Assembly (NCBI GenBank): GCA_020848435.1
Contig: JADLAC010000052.1
Coordinates: 81,414-145,413 of the forward strand
DNA from: Burkholderiales bacterium
GTDB taxonomy: Bacteria > Pseudomonadota > Gammaproteobacteria > Burkholderiales > WYBJ01
Length of the DNA stretch: 64,000 bases
Direction: 5' to 3'
Shown here in pieces: positions 19,784 through 29,288 of the stretch. The notes under the pieces were generated by a model that was given only the letters and a program-made list of their open reading frames with translations, was not told where the DNA came from and did no database searches. Every line of letters starts with the position of its first letter. Within the stretch, counting starts at the first letter, position 1. The position numbers and the translations under genes are program-made.

Positions 19784-21085
19784 ATGAGCAAGGAAAGAAT
19801 CGCAACCCTCTCGTTCAGCGATGGCCGGCCCTCGGTCGACCTGCCGATGCTCGGCGGGACCATCGGCCCGGACGTGGTGGATGTGCGCGCGCTGTACAAC
19901 AAGAGCGGAGTGTTCACCTACGACCCCGGCTTCATGTCGACGGCGAGCTGCCGCTCGCAGATCACCTACATCGACGGCGACCAGGGCATCCTGCTGTATC
20001 GGGGCTATCCCATCGAACAGCTCGCCGAGCACTGCGACTTTCTCGAGGTCGCGTACCTGATCCTCTACGGCCAGCTTCCCAACGCGACGCAGAAGGCCGA
20101 GTTCGACAGCATCGTCGGCCATCACACCATGGTGCACGAGCAACTCGCGCGCTTCTATTCCGGTTTCCGGCGCGATGCGCACCCCATGGCGGTGCTGTGC
20201 GGCGTGGTCGGCGCGTTGTCGGCGTTCTATCACGACTCGCTCGACATAAATAACCCGCGCCACCGCGAGGTTTCGGCTTACCGCCTGATCGCGAAGCTGC
20301 CCACGATCACGGCCATGGCCTACAAGTACAACCTCGGCCAGCCGTTCATGTATCCGAAGAACGCGCTTACCTACGTGCAGAACTTCCTGCGTATGATGTT
20401 CGGCACGCCGTGCGAGGAGTACGAGCCGAGCCCGGTGCTCACGCGCGCGATGGACCGCATTCTCATCCTGCACGCCGACCACGAGCAGAACGCGTCCACC
20501 TCCACCGTGCGCCTGGCGGGCTCGACCGGCGCCAATCCCTTCGCCTGCATCGCGGCCGGCATCGCGAGCTTGTGGGGCCCGGCGCACGGCGGGGCCAACG
20601 AGGCGGTGCTGAACATGTTGGAGAGCATCGGCGGTCCGGACAACATCGGCAAGTACATCCAGCGGGTGAAAGACAAGGACGACTACTCGGTGCTGTTCGG
20701 TTTCGGCCACCGCGTCTACAAGAACTACGATCCGCGCGCCAAGATCATCCAGCGCACCTGCCACGAAGTGCTCGAGGAGCTCGACCTGAAAGACGACAAG
20801 CTCTTCAAGCTGGCAATGCGGCTGGAGAAGATCGCGCTCGAGGACGAGTACTTCATCAAGCGCAGGCTCTACCCCAACGTCGATTTCTATTCGGGGATCG
20901 TGTACAAGGCGCTCGGCATCCCCGTGGGCATGTTCACGGCCATATTCGCGCTGGCTCGCACCGTGGGCTGGATCGCGCAATGGAACGAGATGATCGGCGA
21001 TCCGGAGCAGAAGATCGGGCGCCCGCGCCAGTTGTTCGAAGGTCCGACCCGGCGCGACTTCGTGCCCATGGATCAACGCAAGTAG
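19784..21085 (+). CDS. gltA: Citrate synthase (type II, hexameric)
   Basis: A 433-residue citrate synthase, the entry enzyme of the TCA cycle. It has the N-terminal beta domain of Gram-negative type II enzymes, [23 protein letters not shown], the catalytic histidines in [14 protein letters not shown] and [13 protein letters not shown], and the Asp in the late LED region. [16 protein letters not shown] is the substrate loop. The start is the ATG preceded by TTGGAG. It is about 50 residues longer than PrpC at 13503, so the two paralogues can be told apart by the extra N-terminal domain. Confidence 0.97.
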   Translation: MSKERIATLSFSDGRPSVDLPMLGGTIGPDVVDVRALYNKSGVFTYDPGFMSTASCRSQITYIDGDQGILLYRGYPIEQLAEHCDFLEVAYLILYGQLPNATQKAEFDSIVGHHTMVHEQLARFYSGFRRDAHPMAVLCGVVGALSAFYHDSLDINNPRHREVSAYRLIAKLPTITAMAYKYNLGQPFMYPKNALTYVQNFLRMMFGTPCEEYEPSPVLTRAMDRILILHADHEQNASTSTVRLAGSTGANPFACIAAGIASLWGPAHGGANEAVLNMLESIGGPDNIGKYIQRVKDKDDYSVLFGFGHRVYKNYDPRAKIIQRTCHEVLEELDLKDDKLFKLAMRLEKIALEDEYFIKRRLYPNVDFYSGIVYKALGIPVGMFTAIFALARTVGWIAQWNEMIGDPEQKIGRPRQLFEGPTRRDFVPMDQRK

Positions 21086-21121
21086 CCTGCTTCCCGGCGC
21101 GCCGCGTAGCATAGGGGCCCG

Positions 21122-21149
21122 CGCAAGCCCTTTGCCGGGCGCGCTTGCG
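21122..21149. promoter_or_regulatory. Inverted repeat between gltA and sucA
   Basis: Seven-base arms CGCAAGC (21122-21128) and GCTTGCG (21143-21149) with a 14-base loop, midway in the 109-base gltA-sucA gap. There is no T-run after it. Its role is unclear; it may be a processing or pausing site. Confidence 0.35.
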
Positions 21150-21194
21150 GCCGGCCGGGTAGGACGGCGGCGAGCCTTCGCGCGGAGACTGACG

Positions 21195-24044
21195 ATGTTC
21201 AAGCAGATGCTGTCCGACTCCTACCTGTTCGGCGCCAACGCACCGTTCATCGAGCAGCTCTACGACGCCTTCCTGAGCGATCCGGCCTCGGTCGAGCCGC
21301 GCTGGCGCGACTACTTCGAGGAATTGCAGCGCATCGAAGAGGGACCGCGCGACGTCGCGCATTTCCCGATCCAGGAAGCCTTCGTCAAGTTGGCGCGCGA
21401 GCGCCGCGGCGGCGATGCCCACGCCGCGCCGAGCGGCGTGGCTGAATCGCACGTCGCCAAGCAGATCGCGGTATTGCAGCTGATAGCCGCGTACCGCTTC
21501 CAGGGCAGCCGGCATGCCAGCCTCGATCCCCTCGGGCGCCAGGAGAAGCCGCACATCCCCGAGCTCGATCCGGCTTTCTACGGCCTGGGCGAGGCCGACA
21601 TGGGCACGGTGTTCAACGCCGGCACGCTGGTCGGGTTGAGCGAGGCGCCGCTGCGCGACATTCTCGCCATGCTGCGCGAGACCTACTGCGGCACCATCGG
21701 CGTCGAGTACATGTACATGACCGACATCCCGCAGAAGCGTTGGATTCAGCAGCGGATCGAAGGCGTACGCTCGCGCCCGAGCTACGGCGCGGAGGAGAAG
21801 CGCCATGTCCTCGAGCGCCTGACCGCGGCCGAAACGCTGGAGCGCTATCTGCATGCCCGCTATGTCGGCCAGACGCGTTTCTCGCTCGAAGGCGGCGACA
21901 CCCTGATCCCGCAGCTCGACCACCTCCTGCAGCGCTCCGGCGCGGCGGGCGTGCAGGAAGTCGTGATCGCGATGGCGCATCGCGGCCGCATCAACGTGCT
22001 GGTCAACACGCTCGGCAAGATGCCGAAGGATCTCTTCGCCGAGTTCGAGGGCAAGCACAGCGGCGAGGTGCTGGCCGGCGACGTGAAGTACCACGACGGG
22101 TTTTCCTCCGACGTCATGACCCCGGGCGGCCCGGTGCACGTGTCGCTCGCCTTCAATCCATCGCATCTCGAGATCGTCAATCCCGTGGTCGAAGGCTCGG
22201 TGCGCGCGCGCCAGCACCGGCGCAAGGACCGCGAAGGCAAGCAGGTCATGGCCGTCACCATCCACGGCGACGCGGCCTACGCGGGCCAAGGCGTGGTGAT
22301 GGAGACGCTCAACCTCGCCCGCACGCGTGGCTTCGGCACGGGCGGCACGTTCCATCTGGTCATCAACAACCAGATCGGATTCACCACTTCCGACGTGCGC
22401 GATGCCCGCTCGACGCTCTATTGCACCGACGTCTCGAAGATGATCGAGGCGCCGATCTTCCACGTCAACGCGGACGATCCGGAAGCGGTGCTGTTCGTGA
22501 CCGAGCTCGCGCTCGATTTCCGTATGGAGTTCCAGCGCGACGTCGTGGTCGACCTGGTGTGCTATCGGCGCCTCGGCCACAACGAGCAGGACGAGCCGAT
22601 GGTGACGCAGCCGCTCATGTACAAGGCGATCCACCAGCATCCGACCACGCGCAAGATCTACGCGCAGAAGCTGGCGGGCGAAGGCGTGGTCGATGCCGGC
22701 GCGGCGGAGGCGATGGTGACGACCTATCGCGGCGCCATGGATGGCGGCCATCACACCAACAAGACCGTGCTGTCGAACTATCGCCCGCCGTTCCAGATCA
22801 ACTGGAAGAAGTACCAGAGCACCAAGTGGAACGAGAACGACGACACCTACGTGTCGATCGATACGCTGAAGATGCTGGGCGAAAAGCTCACCCAGGCGCC
22901 GTCGAACTTCAAGCTCCATCCGCGGGTGGAGCGCATCATCGCCGATCGCAAGCTGATGGCGCAGGGCAAGCTGCCACTCGACTGGGGCATGGCGGAGAAC
23001 CTCGCCTACGCCACGCTGCTGCACGAGGGCTACTCGGTGCGCATATCCGGCCAGGATTCGGGCCGCGGCACCTTCTTTCATCGCCACGCGGTCTTGCACG
23101 ACCAGAACCGCGAGCGCTGGGATTCGGGTACTTTCGTGCCGCTGCAGCACATCAACCCGGGCAAGGCCGATTTCGTCGTGATCGACTCGGTGCTCTCCGA
23201 GGAAGCCGTCATGGCATTCGAATACGGTTACGCCACCTCCAGCCCGGAAGAGCTGGTGATCTGGGAAGCACAGTACGGCGACTTCGCCAACGGCGCCCAG
23301 GTCGTCATCGACCAGTTCATCGCCTCGGGCGAAGTGAAATGGGGTCGCTTGTGCGGGCTCACGCTGATGCTGCCGCACGGCTACGAGGGCGCGGGGCCCG
23401 AGCACTCTTCCGCCCGCCTGGAGCGCTTCCTGCAACAATGCGCCGACTACAACATGCAGGTGTGCGTGCCGGCGACGCCGGTGCAGATGTTCTTCCTGCT
23501 GCGACGCCAGGCCATCCGGCCGTATCGGCGCCCGCTCATCCTGTTCACGCCCAAGAGCCTGCTGCGGCACAAGGAGTCGGTGTCGCCGCTGGAGGAATTC
23601 GCCCACAGCAAGTTCAATCCCGTGAACGACGAGTGGGACGCCGACATCGACGCGAACGAGGTGAAGCGCGTGGTGTTTTGCAGCGGCAAGGTGTTCTTCG
23701 ACTTGCGGGCCGGGCGGCGCGAACGCGAGATCAAGGACATCGCCCTGGTGCGCATCGCGCAGCTCTATCCCTTCCCGCACGAGCACGTGAAGGCGATGAT
23801 CGACAAGTACGCGCACGCGACCGGGATCGTCTGGTGCCAGGAAGAGCCGCGCAACCAGGGTGCATGGCGCTGGGTCCAGCATTACCTGCTGCGCCACATG
23901 CGCCCCGGGCAGAAGCTCGGCTATGCCGGGCGCGCCTCGTCCGCCACCCCGGCCGTAGGCTACAAGGCATTGCACGAAAAGCAGCTCAAGGAGCTCATCA
24001 ACGCGGCCCTGTCTGAGGGCGACCTGGCCGATGTGGTGGAATAG
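21195..24044 (+). CDS. sucA: 2-oxoglutarate dehydrogenase E1 component
   Basis: A 949-residue thiamine-diphosphate enzyme that decarboxylates 2-oxoglutarate and transfers the succinyl group to the E2 lipoyl arm. The N-terminal tail FGANAPFIEQLYDAFLSDP binds E2. HRGRINVLVNTLGK, the ThDP region GDAAYAGQGVVMETLNL and INNQIGFTTSD, and the late DSVLSEEAVMAFEYGYA are all present. The length fits the family (about 930-950). The ATG at 21195 was chosen over an open frame to 21132 because family resemblance starts at MFKQM. It forms a unit with sucB and lpd. Confidence 0.97.
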   Translation: MFKQMLSDSYLFGANAPFIEQLYDAFLSDPASVEPRWRDYFEELQRIEEGPRDVAHFPIQEAFVKLARERRGGDAHAAPSGVAESHVAKQIAVLQLIAAYRFQGSRHASLDPLGRQEKPHIPELDPAFYGLGEADMGTVFNAGTLVGLSEAPLRDILAMLRETYCGTIGVEYMYMTDIPQKRWIQQRIEGVRSRPSYGAEEKRHVLERLTAAETLERYLHARYVGQTRFSLEGGDTLIPQLDHLLQRSGAAGVQEVVIAMAHRGRINVLVNTLGKMPKDLFAEFEGKHSGEVLAGDVKYHDGFSSDVMTPGGPVHVSLAFNPSHLEIVNPVVEGSVRARQHRRKDREGKQVMAVTIHGDAAYAGQGVVMETLNLARTRGFGTGGTFHLVINNQIGFTTSDVRDARSTLYCTDVSKMIEAPIFHVNADDPEAVLFVTELALDFRMEFQRDVVVDLVCYRRLGHNEQDEPMVTQPLMYKAIHQHPTTRKIYAQKLAGEGVVDAGAAEAMVTTYRGAMDGGHHTNKTVLSNYRPPFQINWKKYQSTKWNENDDTYVSIDTLKMLGEKLTQAPSNFKLHPRVERIIADRKLMAQGKLPLDWGMAENLAYATLLHEGYSVRISGQDSGRGTFFHRHAVLHDQNRERWDSGTFVPLQHINPGKADFVVIDSVLSEEAVMAFEYGYATSSPEELVIWEAQYGDFANGAQVVIDQFIASGEVKWGRLCGLTLMLPHGYEGAGPEHSSARLERFLQQCADYNMQVCVPATPVQMFFLLRRQAIRPYRRPLILFTPKSLLRHKESVSPLEEFAHSKFNPVNDEWDADIDANEVKRVVFCSGKVFFDLRAGRREREIKDIALVRIAQLYPFPHEHVKAMIDKYAHATGIVWCQEEPRNQGAWRWVQHYLLRHMRPGQKLGYAGRASSATPAVGYKALHEKQLKELINAALSEGDLADVVE

Positions 24045-24193
24045 GCAAACCGCGAACGCGCCGCTTCCTCGCTGCTCGCACGCCGACCCGGACGATCCGA
24101 TGCTCCCGGAGGTCCCGCTGGCACTGAGCGGCTCGTGGCCATCATGCGGAGCGCAGCAACCGCGACCTGGCGAGAACAGCACACGGAGTTGCC

Positions 24194-25447
24194 ATGCTCG
24201 TTGAAGTGAAAGTCCCGCAGCTTTCGGAGTCGGTGGCGCAAGCCACGCTCGTGAGCTGGCACAAGCAGGCGGGCGAGTATGTCGAGCGCGACGAGAATCT
24301 CATCGACATCGAGACCGACAAGGTGGTGCTGGAGCTGCCCGCACCGGCCTCGGGGGTGCTCGCCGAGGTGATCAAGGCAGACGGCGCAACGGTGACCAGC
24401 AACGAAGTCATCGCGCGCATCGACACCGAGGCCAAGGCCGCCGCGCAGGCCGCCGCCCCGGTCGCATCGGTGCCGCCGTCCGTGGCGGCGAAGCAGGAGA
24501 GCGCAGCCAAGCCCGCAAGCGCGGTCGTCATGCCGGCGGCCAAGAAGCTCGCGCAGGAGCACGGCGTCGATGCGGGCCGGATCGCCGGCAGCGGGCGCGG
24601 CGGGCGCGTCACCAAGGCCGACGTCATGGCGAGCGTGCAGGCGGCGGCCACGCAACGCGCAGCGGCGCCTGCACCCGCGCCTCAGCGCGTGGCGCCGGCG
24701 GAACGTTCCCAAGCGGGCGCGGTGGACGCCAATGCCATCGTGGGCGCGCGGCCGCAGCAGCGCGTGCCGATGTCGCGGCTGCGCGCGCGCATCGCCGAGC
24801 GCCTGGTGCAATCGCAAGCCAACGCGGCGATTCTCACCACCTTCAACGAAGTCGACATGCAACCCGTCATGGACCTGCGCAGCCGCTACCGCGACCGGTT
24901 CGAGAAAGAGCACGGCGTGCGGCTGGGCTTCATGTCGTTTTTCGTCAAGGCTGCGGTGGCCGCATTGAAGCGTTATCCGGTGGTCAACGCCTCGATCGAC
25001 GGCAACGACATCATCTATCACGGCTACTTCGACATCGGCATCGCCGTGGCGAGCCCGCGCGGGCTGGTGGTGCCCATCATCCGCAATGCTGACCAGCTCT
25101 GCATCGCCGAGATCGAAAAGGCCATCGCCGACTTCGGCCAGCGCGCGCAGGCAGGCAAGCTCGCCATCGAGGATCTGACCGGAGGAACCTTCTCGATCTC
25201 CAACGGCGGGGTGTTCGGCTCCATGCTCTCGACCCCGATCATCAATCCGCCGCAGAGCGCCATTCTCGGCGTCCATGCCACCAGGGAGCGGCCGGTGGCG
25301 GTGAACGGCCAGGTGGTGATCCGGCCGATGAACTACCTCGCGCTCTCGTACGATCATCGCATCATCGATGGCCGCGAGGCCGTCCTGAGCCTGGTGGCGA
25401 TGAAAGAAGCGCTGGAAGACCCGGCCCGGATGTTGCTGGATGTGTGA
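24194..25447 (+). CDS. sucB: Dihydrolipoyllysine succinyltransferase (2-oxoglutarate dehydrogenase E2)
   Basis: A 417-residue E2. Domains in order: a lipoyl domain (residues 1-77) with the lipoylated Lys43 in ETDKVVLEL; an Ala/Pro linker; a peripheral-subunit-binding domain at about 114-152 ([22 protein letters not shown] split by conserved Gly); a second Ala/Pro linker; and the catalytic domain from about 190, with the active-site [13 protein letters not shown] near the end. A single lipoyl domain is standard for SucB. It is 149 bases after sucA; that gap shows no clear regulatory element. Confidence 0.96.
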   Translation: MLVEVKVPQLSESVAQATLVSWHKQAGEYVERDENLIDIETDKVVLELPAPASGVLAEVIKADGATVTSNEVIARIDTEAKAAAQAAAPVASVPPSVAAKQESAAKPASAVVMPAAKKLAQEHGVDAGRIAGSGRGGRVTKADVMASVQAAATQRAAAPAPAPQRVAPAERSQAGAVDANAIVGARPQQRVPMSRLRARIAERLVQSQANAAILTTFNEVDMQPVMDLRSRYRDRFEKEHGVRLGFMSFFVKAAVAALKRYPVVNASIDGNDIIYHGYFDIGIAVASPRGLVVPIIRNADQLCIAEIEKAIADFGQRAQAGKLAIEDLTGGTFSISNGGVFGSMLSTPIINPPQSAILGVHATRERPVAVNGQVVIRPMNYLALSYDHRIIDGREAVLSLVAMKEALEDPARMLLDV

Positions 25448-25524
25448 GCCGCGTGCGAGGGCCGCCGGCGCCACGGGCGCCGCGACGATCGCGCCTTATT
25501 GCTAGCTCGATTTCACGGACTATC

Positions 25525-26955
25525 ATGCCGCAAGCATTCGACGTCGTCGTCATCGGCGGGGGCCCGGGAGGCTACGTCGCCGCCATTCGCGCCGCGCAGC
25601 TCGGCTTCAAGACCGCGTGCATCGACAACTTCAAGAATGCCGCGGGCAAGCCCTCGCTCGGCGGCACCTGCCTCAACGTCGGCTGCATACCTTCCAAGGC
25701 GTTGCTCGAGTCGTCGGAGAACTTCGAGCGGGTGCGGCACAAATTCGGCGCCCACGGCATCGCGGTCACGCAAGCGCGCATCGACGTTGCCACCATGCTC
25801 GCGCGCAAGCAGAAGATCGTCGATCAGTTCACCGGCGGCATCGCCGGCTTGTTCCGCAAGAACAAGGTGGCGAGCCTGCACGGTACGGGCGCGTTCAAGG
25901 CCAAGACGAGCGATGGCTACACCGTCGAGGTAACCGACGCGGGCAAGACCGAGGCCGTGCAAGGCAAACACGTCGTCGTGGCGACGGGATCGGTGCCGCG
26001 GGCGCTGCCGTTCGCGCCGTTCGACAACGATGCGATCCTCGATAATGCGGGCGCGCTGGCGCTGAGCGAGGTGCCCAAGCGCCTGGGGGTGATCGGCGCC
26101 GGGGTGATCGGGCTCGAAATGGGAAGCGTCTGGCGCCGGCTCGGATCCGAGGTGACGCTGCTCGAAGCCTTGCCCGGCTTCCTGCAGGCGGCGGACGAGG
26201 CGGTCGCGAAAGAGGCGTTGAAGGTGTTCACGCGCGAGCTCGGGCTCGTCATTCGCACCGGCGTGCAGGTCACCCGGATCGAACAGTCGGCCGGCCAGAT
26301 GAGCGTGGGCTTTGCCGCCGAGGGCAAGGACGAGCAAGCCGAGTTCGACCGCGTGATCGTTGCGGTCGGGCGTGCGCCCAACACGGCCGGGCTCGGCGCC
26401 GAGGCGGTCGGACTCGACATCGACGCGCGCGGTTTCGTCGCGGTCGATGCGCATTGCCGCACCAATCTGGCGAACGTGTTCGCGATCGGCGACGTCGTGC
26501 GCGGACCGATGCTCGCCCACAAGGCGATGGAAGAAGGCGTGGCGGTTGCGGAGCGGATCGCCGGGCAAGCCGCGCATGTGAACCTCGATCACGTGCCCTG
26601 GGTCATCTACACCTCGCCCGAGATCGCCTGGGTCGGGCGCACCGAGCAGAGCCTGCGCGAGGCCGGCGTGCGCTACCGCGCCGGCCAATTCCCGTTCATG
26701 GCAAACGGCCGCGCCCGCGCGCTCGGCGAACCGGCCGGCTTCGTCAAGATGCTGGCCGACGAGCAGACCGATCGCATTCTCGGCGTGCACATCATCGGCC
26801 CGTTCGCCTCCGAGCTGATCTCGGAGGCCGTGGTCGCCATGGAGTTCGATGCCTCGTCGGAGGACATCGCGCGCATCGTCCACGCGCACCCTTCGCTGGC
26901 GGAGGTCATGCACGAGGCGGCCTTGGCCGTGGACAAGCGCACGCTGCACATCTGA
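25525..26955 (+). CDS. lpdA: Dihydrolipoyl dehydrogenase (E3)
   Basis: A 476-residue FAD disulfide oxidoreductase that reoxidises the E2 lipoamide. FAD motif [13 protein letters not shown] is near residue 8, and the redox-active pair is Cys49-Cys54 in [13 protein letters not shown]. The NAD motif is [13 protein letters not shown], and the active-site His-Glu comes from the partner subunit, [15 protein letters not shown]. The ATG at 25525 matches the family N-terminus; the frame upstream to 25444 is arginine-rich and unrelated. It is probably shared by other 2-oxoacid dehydrogenases. Confidence 0.97.
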   Translation: MPQAFDVVVIGGGPGGYVAAIRAAQLGFKTACIDNFKNAAGKPSLGGTCLNVGCIPSKALLESSENFERVRHKFGAHGIAVTQARIDVATMLARKQKIVDQFTGGIAGLFRKNKVASLHGTGAFKAKTSDGYTVEVTDAGKTEAVQGKHVVVATGSVPRALPFAPFDNDAILDNAGALALSEVPKRLGVIGAGVIGLEMGSVWRRLGSEVTLLEALPGFLQAADEAVAKEALKVFTRELGLVIRTGVQVTRIEQSAGQMSVGFAAEGKDEQAEFDRVIVAVGRAPNTAGLGAEAVGLDIDARGFVAVDAHCRTNLANVFAIGDVVRGPMLAHKAMEEGVAVAERIAGQAAHVNLDHVPWVIYTSPEIAWVGRTEQSLREAGVRYRAGQFPFMANGRARALGEPAGFVKMLADEQTDRILGVHIIGPFASELISEAVVAMEFDASSEDIARIVHAHPSLAEVMHEAALAVDKRTLHI

Positions 26956-26985
26956 CAGCGACAGCCACCGCCGATCGCCGCAGCG

Positions 26986-28134
26986 ATGAACGACCGATCC
27001 AACCTGGAGCCATCCGCGAAGGAAAACGGCGGCGCGGACGCGTGGCTGCGACAGCATGCCGCCCGCCATGGCATCGTGCTCGACGCTGCCCAGCAGCACG
27101 CCCTGCGCCACTTCGAGCGGTTATACGAAGACCTGCTCGGGCTGGAGCGCATGGATTCGTTGCTGGTGCGCCTGCTCGCACGCCGCCGGGTGGTGCGGGG
27201 GCTGTACCTGTGGGGCGGCGTGGGACGCGGCAAGAGCTTCCTGATGGATGGCTTCTACGATTGCGCGCCGCTCGATGCCAAGCGGCGGGCGCATTTCCAC
27301 CGCTTCATGCAGGACATTCACCACCGCATGCGCGAGCTGCAGGGGCAGGAGGATCCGCTCACCCTGATCGCTCGCGATATCGGCCGGCAGGTTCGCCTGC
27401 TGTGCCTGGACGAATTCCAGGTGAGCGACATCACCGACGCGATGCTGATGCGTCGCCTGCTCGAAGGCTTGTTCGAAAACGGCGTCGTGCTGGTGACGAC
27501 GTCCAACCTCGAGCCGGACGACCTTTACATGCACGGGCTGCAGCGCGAGCAGTTCCTGCCGGCGATCGGGCTGCTGAAGCGCAATCTCGAGGTCGTCAAT
27601 GTCGAGGCGGGAATCGACTATCGGCTGCGCGTGCTCGAACAGGCGGGAGTCTACCACTCGCCGCCGGGCGCCGAGGCAGAGCGCATGCTGGCGAAGGAAT
27701 TCGAATCGATCGCGGCCGACCGCGGCGAGCTCGACATGCCGCTCGAAGTCGAGAGCCGTATCATTCGCGCGCGCCGCGTCGGCAACGGCGTGGCTTGGTT
27801 CGAGTTCGCGGAGCTGTGCGACGGCCCGCGCGCTCAAGCGGACTACATCGAGCTCGCGCGGCGCTACCATACCGTGCTGCTGTCGAACGTGCCCAAGCTG
27901 CGGCCCTCGAAGCTCGATGCCGCGCGTCGTTTCACGTGGCTGGTCGACGAGTTCTACGATCGCAGGGTGAAGCTCGTCGTGTCGGCGGAGGCGCCGGCAC
28001 ACGAGTTGTTCGAAGTGGCGGACGCGGGCGACGCCTTCGTGCGCAACCTCAACACGGCGTTCGTCGATCGAACCGTGAGCCGGCTGATCGAAATGCAAAC
28101 CCACGATTACCTGGCACTCCCCCATCTGCCGTAG
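26986..28134 (+). CDS. zapE: Cell division protein ZapE (AFG1-family ATPase)
   Basis: A 382-residue P-loop ATPase. Walker A is LWGGVGRGKSFLMD, followed by FHRFMQDIHHRM, and Walker B is LLCLDEFQVSDITDAM. The sensor region TTSNLEPDDLYMHGLQREQFLPAI is typical. ZapE interacts with FtsZ under stress in E. coli, and the mitochondrial homologue AFG1/LACE1 works on respiratory complex subunits. In Betaproteobacteria it commonly follows lpd, as here (30 bases downstream). The gene ends just before a GGACC repeat pair. Confidence 0.93.
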   Translation: MNDRSNLEPSAKENGGADAWLRQHAARHGIVLDAAQQHALRHFERLYEDLLGLERMDSLLVRLLARRRVVRGLYLWGGVGRGKSFLMDGFYDCAPLDAKRRAHFHRFMQDIHHRMRELQGQEDPLTLIARDIGRQVRLLCLDEFQVSDITDAMLMRRLLEGLFENGVVLVTTSNLEPDDLYMHGLQREQFLPAIGLLKRNLEVVNVEAGIDYRLRVLEQAGVYHSPPGAEAERMLAKEFESIAADRGELDMPLEVESRIIRARRVGNGVAWFEFAELCDGPRAQADYIELARRYHTVLLSNVPKLRPSKLDAARRFTWLVDEFYDRRVKLVVSAEAPAHELFEVADAGDAFVRNLNTAFVDRTVSRLIEMQTHDYLALPHLP

Positions 28135-28137
28135 CGG

Positions 28138-28159
28138 GGACCAGGGTCGGACCAGGGTC
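28138..28159. repeat. Tandem pair of the GGACCAGGGTC 11-mer
   Basis: Two exact copies of GGACCAGGGTC occupy 28138-28148 and 28149-28159, in the 47-base gap between zapE and the acuI-like gene. The 14-mer at 28144-28157 is identical to 8570-8583. Confidence 0.7.
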
Positions 28160-28181
28160 GATTTTGTTCTTGGAGCAGAGC

Positions 28182-29174
28182 ATGAGCGAGAGATTCGAAG
28201 CGTTGCGGGTGTTCGAAGAGAGTGGCAAGTCGGTTGCGCGCGTGGTCGATGCCTCGGTCGACGAGTTGAGCCCGGGCGAGGTGGTGATCCGCACCGCGTA
28301 TTCGAGCGTCAATTACAAAGACGCGCTGGCGCTGACCGGTGCCGGCAAGGTCCTGCGGCGCTTTCCCTGCATCGCCGGGATCGATGCGGCGGGAACGGTG
28401 GCGGCATCGAGCGATCCTCGCTTCAAGGCGGGCGACGAAGTGATCGCGACCAGCTACGACCTCGGCGTGTCGCACGACGGCGGCCTTGCGGCGATGGTCC
28501 GCGCCAAGGCCGATTGGGTGGTGCCGCTGCCCGGTGGGCTCAGCCTGTTCGAGGCGATGGCGCTCGGCACGGCTGGCTACACGGCCGGGCTCGCGATCGA
28601 GCTGGCGGAGAAGAACGATATGGCGCCCAGCCGCGGCGCGGTGCTGGTGAACGGCGCGACCGGCGGGGTCGCGAGCTTGTGCATCGACATGCTTGCCAGG
28701 CTGGGCTATCGCGTCACGGCCCTCACGGGCAAAGCCAACGAGGCTGCCTATCTGCAGTCCCTCGGCGCAACCGAGGTGCTGGACCGCGGCCGGCTCGACA
28801 TGGGGTCGCGGCCGCTGGAGAAGCCGCTTTGGGCCGCGGCATTCGACTCGGTCGGCGGCGAGCAGCTCGGTTGGCTCACCCGCACCATGCAGCAGAACGG
28901 CGTGATCGCGAGCTTCGGCAATGCCGGGGGCATCGAATTCAAGACCACGGTATTGCCGTTCATCCTGCGCGGCGTGCGCCTGATCGGCGTCGATACCGGC
29001 TACACGCCGATGCCGCTGCGGCGCAAGGTCTGGGAGCGGCTTGCAGCCGATCTCAAGCCTGCACACCTCGATGCCATCGCGCACACGATCCGCCTGGGCG
29101 ATGTACCCGCCTACTGCGAGCGCATGTTGAAGGCAGGCATACGTGGCCGTGCGGTCGTCGCTTTCGCGGATTGA
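28182..29174 (+). CDS. acuI: Acrylyl-CoA reductase (AcuI/YhdH-type MDR oxidoreductase)
   Basis: A 330-residue medium-chain reductase of the quinone-oxidoreductase type, without the structural zinc. The AcuI/YhdH pattern is visible: AYSSVNYKDALALTGAGKV, PCIAGIDAAGTV, the SYDLGVSHDGGLA loop, and the NADPH-binding VLVNGATGGVASLCIDML. Such enzymes reduce acrylyl-CoA to propionyl-CoA with NADPH. The ATG at 28182 is preceded by TGGAG; the longer open frame overlapping lpd and zapE is a shadow. The adjacent propionyl-CoA synthetase gene and the prpC/prpD genes support a propionyl-CoA context. Confidence 0.85.
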   Translation: MSERFEALRVFEESGKSVARVVDASVDELSPGEVVIRTAYSSVNYKDALALTGAGKVLRRFPCIAGIDAAGTVAASSDPRFKAGDEVIATSYDLGVSHDGGLAAMVRAKADWVVPLPGGLSLFEAMALGTAGYTAGLAIELAEKNDMAPSRGAVLVNGATGGVASLCIDMLARLGYRVTALTGKANEAAYLQSLGATEVLDRGRLDMGSRPLEKPLWAAAFDSVGGEQLGWLTRTMQQNGVIASFGNAGGIEFKTTVLPFILRGVRLIGVDTGYTPMPLRRKVWERLAADLKPAHLDAIAHTIRLGDVPAYCERMLKAGIRGRAVVAFAD

Positions 29175-29288
29175 ACGCCGCGGCATGCGGAAGGATGATT
29201 GATTCGTATCAATTCGCGCGCGGCGGGTTCGTGGAACAAGGATGATCCCGCGGCCGCCGATCGGCGCAGCGCGTACATGGAGACTGAG

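Noticed and set aside
18617..21202. 861-codon open frame on the minus strand across sdhB, sdhE and gltA
   Set aside because: Antisense to three clear genes and rich in Arg, His and Asp with no domain resemblance.
20934..24182. 1082-codon open frame on the minus strand across gltA and sucA
   Set aside because: Antisense to sucA, which has complete family motifs and plus-strand codon pattern; the frame is open only because of GC-rich codon bias.
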